A DNA stretch of 64,000 nucleotides from Fonsecaea monophora (lineage: Eukaryota; Ascomycota; Eurotiomycetes; Chaetothyriales; Herpotrichiellaceae), in contig NW_019174059.1 of the NCBI RefSeq assembly GCF_001642475.1, positions 17,801 to 81,800 on the forward strand, given 5' to 3'. Positions 57,360-64,000 of this stretch are shown here, piece after piece. The position numbers were made by a program, and so were the translations under genes. Every line of letters begins with the position of its first letter. Within the stretch, counting starts at the first letter, position 1. The notes beneath the pieces are model-generated. The model saw nothing but the letters and a program-made list of their open reading frames with translations, did no database searches and was not told where the DNA came from.

Positions 57360-58950
57360 AAAAGATCCTGCTATGTAAATAGTCCCGCACGGCGCGTGCC
57401 ATGGATGGGACGGAGCATTAGCCTTCCACCACTGGAGGACCCAGTCTGTAGTACCATCTTCAATACAATTCTGCGACCAGCTCACCACAGCAGAGTCCAG
57501 GTACCGGTCGATGTCGGTCGTCTCGGATGCCGGCTTCTGGCTGGAGCGGTCTCAACTTGTTCCACAACGAGTTGGGCATGCCCGCCGGTTGTTTTGGCTC
57601 CGCTGGCAGAGTGAAACGAAAGGGATATACGTTCAGCCTTGACAAAATCGCGGGCCTCTAATACGATCGACACCGCGTCGGCTGGGCTTCTGTGCGCCGT
57701 GATCAAGGTCTTGATACGCGGATCCAATACTGTTGCCATATAGTGTAATTTATTCTCGTCCCATCTTGCGAATTGAACTTCTCCGCCTTCTCGAGCGCAT
57801 TCCGGGATCGAAGCGTGTCGGCGATCATGGTGTAGGTCGAATTCCATCGTGTCTCCACATCGTAGCTGATAAGCTTAGGGCGCGACACCCCTCCCATTCC
57901 TGCAAGCCTTGACCGCTCTGAGCGATCCAGAGCACCAGCATGCGGGTCTTCACCACATTCTTCCCGGCGAGCGCGTTCGCGCGCGGTTCGGACGGCCACC
58001 CGCTTCTTAATGCTCTCGCGTGATCGAGCGTGGCCCTCGCTTCTTGACCAGTCCGACTCCCAGCGGGGTCTCGATATCTTCGCAGATGAGATTTAGGATG
58101 TGTGTTAGGCAGCCATCGAATAAATCTGGCCCGGCCATGAAACCGCATCAGCGGCCGTAGGCGAAACACCCATCCTCGTCATCGTATACCTTCAACAGCT
58201 CCGCGTAGAGGGTGTCGCACGTGGTTCTGGTTCAATCATTGCCGGCATTGTCAGCCGTGATCGTCAGAGGCTTCGGTGCGAGATCCAGATCGTCGAGCAT
58301 GGCGAGCACCACCGCCGCTATATTGGCCCGCCCCAATGGGGTCCCGGAAGCTCAACGAAATCCAGGGGCCCTTCTCGCCTCTCAAAGCCCGCGTGATCCA
58401 ATGTCCAATTACCCGCGAGAATACTCAATTAGTGCTCCAACGTCCATGCGTCGAGAACGATGGCAATGCTGTCGCAGGTTTCGCCAAGCTCTACTTCAAT
58501 CACAGCCGATAATCTTCAAACTAGTGCTTGTTCGAGGCTGTTGTCCTCTTGCCGAAGATATAGCATCCGGTCCAAAGGACCGCGAGCCGGTCATTCGAAG
58601 GCAGTCGGCTTTTTTTTACTCCACCGGATGTCAAACTCAGTGATCAAGAAATGATCTTCAGTCCAGCTAGTGTAAATTTTTCGCCTCTTCACCACGGATT
58701 CGACCACATTCTGGCATGCTGACGGGCGAAGGTTCTCAGGTTCCGACGGAACGATGGTGGAGCAGCTGCTCGACACTTTGGAGAACCAACCCGAATGGCA
58801 GCGGCCCTTCCCAGTCAACCAACTCTGTAAGGTCTGAGATCAGGCTTTCTTCCACGTCGTACGAAGAGTACGAAATCAACCCGTCGAGCCCGTTGTTGGG
58901 CGCCACGGTAATCTTTACGCGGTAGATTACGCGTCACGCGAGACTCTACG
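57360..58950 (-). pseudogene. hAT-superfamily transposase relic
   Basis: Reading the minus strand across several frames: LISYDVETRWNSTYTMI (about 57810-57870), KLHYMATVLDPRIKTLITAH (about 57700-57760), then DWVLQWWKANAPSHP and MARAVRDYL (about 57375-57440). These are the conserved C-terminal blocks of hAT transposases (the dimerisation region follows LAWW..NA..P.LA..ARD.LAIP). Frameshifts and stops occur throughout, and the dimerisation end is lost. Upstream blocks (58591-58818, WSKKKPTAFE) belong to the N-terminal half. It could be a former partner for the hAT-like MITE at 31939, but the ends have not been compared. Confidence 0.7.
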
Positions 58951-59206
58951 GGAGCAACAGCCATGTCTTCCACTACGAGCTGGTCGTTTGGCGGTGTAGA
59001 GTTATTGGAGGATCTGGTACTGCCATGAGAAGTATTGGTTATCGACGAGAACCACGCTTGGCCTTAGGCAGAAAGGACTTCAAATTAACAATGTCGCGTG
59101 CTACGAATTTACGAGTGGCTCACGGTATGTCTGAAGGGGGCGTTACGCGCAGCTTCTCCGTGTGTACGCTGATATTTATCAGCTTAGAATGGGTCAAGAA
59201 TCCATG

Positions 59207-59399
59207 TTGTTGCTGTTCTTGTTGTTCTTATTGTTGCTCTTGTTCTTGTTCTTGTTGTTGTTCTTGTTGTTATTCTTATTGATGTTCCTGTTGATGTTCC
59301 TGTTAATGTTCTTGCTGATGTTCCTGTTGATGCTCCTGTTGATGTTCTTGCTGGTGTTCTTGCTGATGTTCTTGTTGATGTTCTTGTTGATCGGAACGG
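59207..59399. repeat. 12-bp/trinucleotide repeat tract (GTTCTTGTTGAT-like)
   Basis: Repeats of TTGATGTTCCTG and TTG/TTC units. On the minus strand one frame reads QEHQQEHQQEH over many units, broken by several TAA codons where CAA is expected. It may be a low-complexity segment of a dead gene. Confidence 0.8.
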
Positions 59400-60093
59400 A
59401 TTAACTCTCCGCCGCGCCGGACGTAAAGAATGTGACTACGAATATGAATATGGGCTGCATTCGTACTCATTTCTTCATTTCGGTGCCCTAGCTACAGCCT
59501 TACTCCCGAAGAGTCACATCTCGGTCTTTTCCAGCTCACACTGTAAGCAACGCTTCTGCTGCTTTAAACACGCAAGTCCGAACGAGTGAGTAGTGCACTG
59601 ACAGCGGGACACCCTCTTCGGAGGTTCGATAGGCGAGGGCATTTCGTCATACACCTCGTATTCCAAAGCTCAATGGCGGATGATCACAATGCGAACAAGT
59701 TGATGGGTCCCACATCTCCCAGAGGCGTAGCATCTTGGGATCTAGGAACATGATAGTCGTCGAAGCCGGGGAAGATGGAACCTAGTGTGTTTGCCCGGAC
59801 ATCTGTCTCAATAAAGCTCGAAGTTTGTTGTTCATTTTCTCGAGTTCCCGACTAGTTGGTCGTATATGATGATCCAGATCTCAGGGATGCGCATCAGACC
59901 ACTTGGAGTTAAAGGAGTTCAATTTCGATGGGGATTGACTGAGAATTCTGATGTCGCGTGTGATCTTTCTGTTGGACTAACATTTCTCCTCGTAGAGACG
60001 AAGAACTATTAGATGGAATGACTCTAGCTTCACCGGGATTTTGCCCAGCTCGTCTGTTCCAGACTCGGCTCACCACTGTGAGTTAGCTGTTAC
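59400..60093. other. Intergenic, no gene recognised
   Basis: About 690 bp with normal composition and only short frames. Confidence 0.4.
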
Positions 60094-60441
60094 TATCACA
60101 GATAATCGCCTAAGAAATTATAAACTCCCGAGCTAATTCGGGAGAGGAGTGTAGGTAAGACCGGATAAGCATGTAAAGGATAAATAGATATTGTACATAA
60201 GGCAGAGAGCATGTCGGGCGAACACGAGTCTAAACTATCCTACCTTATACTTACTCCACGTGATAGTATAGAGGGGAAGTTATAAAAGCCCCTTCCTACC
60301 TAACTTAGGTGTCAATTAGTTCTTCCTCCTCCTCCAAGCGTTAAGTCGTTATCCATAGGAACTACAGATAGGTAATACAATATACAACAATCCCATCTAT
60401 CGGCACCTATTGGCACCTACTGCGTCGCGTGGGTCCTGATA
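60094..60441 (+). mobile_element. Solo LTR, family E (348 bp)
   Basis: TATCACAGATAATCGCC to GGTCCTGATA, flanked by a perfect GTTAC duplication (60089-60093 and 60442-60446). It lacks the expanded AAGGCTGAG units and the two insertions seen at 31684. Confidence 0.9.
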
Positions 60442-60750
60442 GTTACATATTCATTGGTACAATAATCACCACCTTCTTTATCTGCTGCCGCCTGCTGGGG
60501 GTCTTTAGACTTTTTGTTCTCTTCATGAATGCTCGCCTTTGCAGCCCACCACGACATCAAGCCACTAACCACTTTAGCTTGCTGCGGCAGGCATTGGTTC
60601 CAATGCACTCTGGCGACCCAATCCTAATCCTCCTCCACCGTACTTAGCCATATATTCGGAGCCTCTTCCGAAACTTGTACATGTTGTTTTCGAGTGTTCC
60701 AGGTCTTGGATAGGGAGTGGGCGCACTACGATGAAAAATAAGAGAGTGAG

Positions 60751-60977
60751 TATCAGACTAGTTAGCTAACTGGAGGGTGAATGTATATACTATAGGATTA
60801 ATAATGATAGATAACTAGCCTATAGATAGAGATATTAACGCTTAAAGAGGCTTTCAGGTTAATAGGTACGACTCCTCTTACTTTATATATACGGTAAGCT
60901 AGCTACTTAGCTAGCGGCCTAACTCCTTAGTTAGTAGCCTAAGTTAAGTATCTAGTGTTACGTAGGTATTCGTGACA
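60751..60977 (-). mobile_element. Solo LTR, family F (227 bp)
   Basis: TATCAGACTAG to TTCGTGACA, flanked by a perfect GTGAG duplication (60746-60750 and 60978-60982). It is more TA-mutated than the 51754 copy. Confidence 0.9.
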
Positions 60978-60982
60978 GTGAG

Positions 60983-61567
60983 AATAAGGAAGGAGGGACT
61001 TACCTGAAGTCCCTTGAGCATTTATAATACCCTAACCACTCATGATGCTCATGATGATAATGACAAGAGGCAGGACCTTAGGCGGGAGTTTTCTCTTAGT
61101 TACGACAAGAGGAGCCTGTAGTGGAAGAGGAGTCAGAACCCTTTCTCTACCTTCCGAACAACGTTTGAGGCTCGCCAGAATAATTTAGGTGCCTCCGGCA
61201 TAAGCTTACTAATAGGAGAAGTCCCTCGACGCCATCAACCACCTGCCCCTCGACTAGGACCGGCCTACCGTCCTGGCCATCTACGTGGACGTGTTAAGGA
61301 GTTGCCTTCTTCGCTGATCTCGGCCTGGCCGGCCTGGCCGCCATCGCTGGGCTGGTTGGCATGAAAGAACACGCCTTGCACAACTCCAGTGATTCCCGAA
61401 TATTAGGAGACAAAGGCGTAAAGAAAAGGTCGACTTGTCAACCTGCTGGGACAATCAATCTGGATATCCCAGAGATAGAGTAGAGCCTGTGCAGCGAACA
61501 TTCTCGTACAGCATGTACGACTCTCACCGACACAAGCCGGAGCATTCCTGACTGTGGCTGGCCCGAA
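60983..61567. other. Intergenic, probable promoter side of the PDC fragment
   Basis: About 585 bp of near-normal composition with no recognised gene. Confidence 0.35.
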
Positions 61568-61741
61568 ATGCCTTCTTCCACGGTCAAGCTCGCAGAGTAT
61601 CTGTTCACACGTCTTCATCAGCTTGGAGTGCGCTCCATACACGGCGTCCCAGGTGATTACAACTTGACTCTCCTGGATCATATAGAGCCATCGGCTCCGC
61701 TTCAAGAGCGTGATATTTCTCGAGGCCTCTTTGATACTTAG
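61568..61741 (+). pseudogene. 5' fragment of a pyruvate/indolepyruvate-decarboxylase-like gene
   Basis: A 57-codon frame begins MPSSTVKLAEYLFTRLHQLG and continues VRSIHGVPGDYNLTLLDHIEPS. This is the N-terminal thiamine-diphosphate domain of the decarboxylase family, including the conserved HGVPGDYNL turn. Similarity stops after residue 46; the next residues and the TAG at 61739 do not match, and no splice donor is in place to continue. The family's usual length is about 560-600 residues, so this is a truncated remnant. Confidence 0.72.
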
Positions 61742-61867
61742 ACGTAATGCCGTACGAGTCATCTTAGAAACTGACCTTCTAGTCGCCCGTTCGCGAGACT
61801 GGCTACAGAGGCCGCTGGTAGTGGATGTCGATGAAGTTAAGGCGTTCCCTTAGCCTTATAAATTAAC

Positions 61868-62059
61868 TATCACGGTCTTAATAAATACTAGGTATAGGAT
61901 ATCCCGTATAAGGCTAATTATCCTATATAAGGCTAAATATCTATAAACTCTTTTACCGTAAATTATACGTTATCATTAGTTAAACTCTTTCGTCGTAGAA
62001 TTTATATTATAATTATACTCTTAATAGCGATCTCTTCTATTTAAGACTATACTATAATA
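61868..62059 (+). mobile_element. Family-D repeat, heavily RIP-mutated
   Basis: A 192-bp copy starting TATCACGGTCTT and keeping the landmarks CCCGTATAAGGCT and TTAATAGCGATC. It is the most mutated of the six copies. Confidence 0.7.
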
Positions 62060-64000
62060 CTTTCTAAGACCTCTCTTATTACTATAACTCTTTAAGATAC
62101 GTTTAAAGACTCTTAAAGAACTTATATAAGATTATATTAAACTAAGTTCGTCGTAGTTAAAGATATACCCTTAAATTTCTTTTTAAGTTCGACTTATTCT
62201 ATAATAACTAATATAAGATAATATTAAATTTAACTCTATAAAATAAATAAAATACTTCTCGTTATTTAAAAACTATTATATCGTTAAACTCTAGATACGC
62301 GCCTTACTTTTATTAACTATCTTAATTATCTTAAAATTAAAATAACGACTCTTTAAGTATTAATAACTTTATAATAGAACTACTTCATTCTTTTAAGCTT
62401 AATCCTCCTATCTAGAATTTATTATAGATTACTAGATACTTAAATTAATTTACTTAGTTATCTTTTTCTCTAATATTATTATTATAAACTTAATCTCTAG
62501 TAACTCTACTTATAACGTTAGTATATTAACCTTAAACTTAAAGTTCTACTAAATCTTTAAGAAGTCTAGTTATTACTTAAAATTAACTTCTTATATTAAA
62601 CTTTATAAACCCTCTCTTAAGAGTAACTTTAATATCTAGTAGTTAGAGCTTATTACCTTTATAATTATCTCCTTCTCGTCGTTCTTAATTATCTAATAAT
62701 ATATAAGAAGAGCTATAAGAGTAAGGATAAGAATATAATTATATTATTATACTTAAAGATAAATAAGATATACCTTTTCTACCTATAACTTTAGTAGTAA
62801 ATACCTCTTAAAACTTAAACGAATTAAGATATATACCTTATATCGTTAAGTTAAATATTAATTAAAGTTAAGTATTATAATAGAAGAAGAATAACTAAGA
62901 AGAAGACGTAGTTCTTAAGATATCTACTTATTTTAACTTTAAATACCTTTATTTTCTAATATTTATATTATTAAAATATTTTATTAAGGAATCGATAAAA
63001 GTAGAGTTTCTTTTAATTATAATATATTAAGTTATTAGTTATTATACTTAGGTTTAGACTTAAATTAATTTATTAAAAGACTAAATTATTAGTTATTAGA
63101 TAAAGAATAAGACTCTCTATAATTATATTATAGCTTAAAAGAAAGGTTAAGATAAATAGATCTTAAGTTTATAGAATTAAGTTAATTAACTTAACCCTTA
63201 GAATATATAAGAATAGTAAGAATACGTTTCGAGTCTAGAAGTAAAGATAGTAGACTTAATTATTAAAGTGTAAGATTAAATTAGTTAAATAATAGACGTT
63301 TAGAATTAGTTAAATAACTATAATACGGAACGAAAGCGATTAAAAGATATTTATACCTAATAAATAGTTATTTATAGAGAACTAGAATAAGAAGTATAGA
63401 GAATTATAGTCGTTTTATAAGTTATAATTTAAAACCCTACTTAATCTTTATTTAATACTTTCTGTAATCTCGTAATCTAACCGTCTAGAATACTTAATTA
63501 TAATCGTTCTTAATCTTTAAGCCCCTTAATAAGAAGATATAATATCTATAATAATTTAAACTAATATTATATCTACTAGTTTACTTACGTAAGTCGAAGA
63601 GGTACTCTAGAAGTTTAAGAGATATTAATATAAGGATCTTTATCTCTCCGTCTTACTAATTAAGTTCCTATACTTACTTTATATACGACTAAGACTATAA
63701 GTATTATTTCTTATATAAAAATATTAAATCTATTTAAGTTTAACGGAATTAAGAGTAAGTATTATAAGTAATATAATAAGATCCTATATAAGTTAAAAGT
63801 AAAAGAGATAATATAGAGATTATAAGGAGCTCTTACTACGATTATCTATATTAATATATAATTAATAGAAGATACTTATTAAAACGTTAAATCTTACCTT
63901 CTAGATATACCTTTTATAGATTAAAGTACGAAATATTTAATATATTAATTTGTATTATTTTTTATCTTAATTAATTTATAAAGATTATTAATTATTAATA
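62060..64000. other. Very AT-rich repeat relic to window end
   Basis: It has lost nearly all CpA/TpG and is poorer in CpG than the 21-51 kb block. I see no frame, LTR or TIR that I can assign. It is probably an older or differently mutated transposon that continues beyond the window. Confidence 0.55.

Overview
The window looks like a filamentous ascomycete chromosome, most likely Eurotiales (Aspergillus/Penicillium type). The genes have short GT-AG introns of 45-113 nt. They belong to typical fungal families: CFEM/GPI protein, HET-C2 glycolipid transfer protein, MirB-type siderophore transporter, ABC-B exporter, VOC protein and AtuA-like protein. The repeats are chromodomain Ty3/Gypsy elements decayed by CpA-to-TpA mutation, the signature of repeat-induced point mutation (RIP). 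The species call is inference.

Left part (1-20656) is gene-bearing: a CFEM GPI-anchored protein, a GNAT acetyltransferase, a GLTP, an acyltransferase-3 membrane protein followed in the same direction by an unknown type II membrane protein, a siderophore-type MFS transporter divergent from a full-length ABC-B transporter, a VOC-fold protein, and an AtuA-like gene killed by a frameshift and five stops. The shared MFS/ABC promoter holds a perfect ATCTGATAA (the published SreA-type consensus is ATCWGATAA). The same 9-mer followed by GATAAGATA occurs twice more, in a 252-bp tandem duplication between GLTP and the acyltransferase. Together these suggest an iron-responsive neighbourhood.

Middle part (20657-51060) is a transposon nest: a solo LTR (family C), a complete Gypsy chromovirus A1, a patch of solo LTRs, a truncated family-C element, a second family-A element in reverse orientation (A'), a complete 7.7-kb chromovirus B inserted in A' with a perfect TATAA target duplication, and a truncated Tc1 transposase. 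CpA and TpG are almost absent while CpG is kept, so every reading frame is full of stops. Elements B and C each appear to carry an extra antisense reading frame between integrase and 3' LTR.

Right part (51061-64000) is a patchwork of less mutated sequence with solo LTRs (families D, E, F; several with perfect 5-bp target duplications), a hAT transposase relic, an AtuA relic, a possible single-finger protein gene, a 5' fragment of a pyruvate-decarboxylase-like gene, and a terminal very AT-rich stretch. Only one gene here (255 codons) could be intact.
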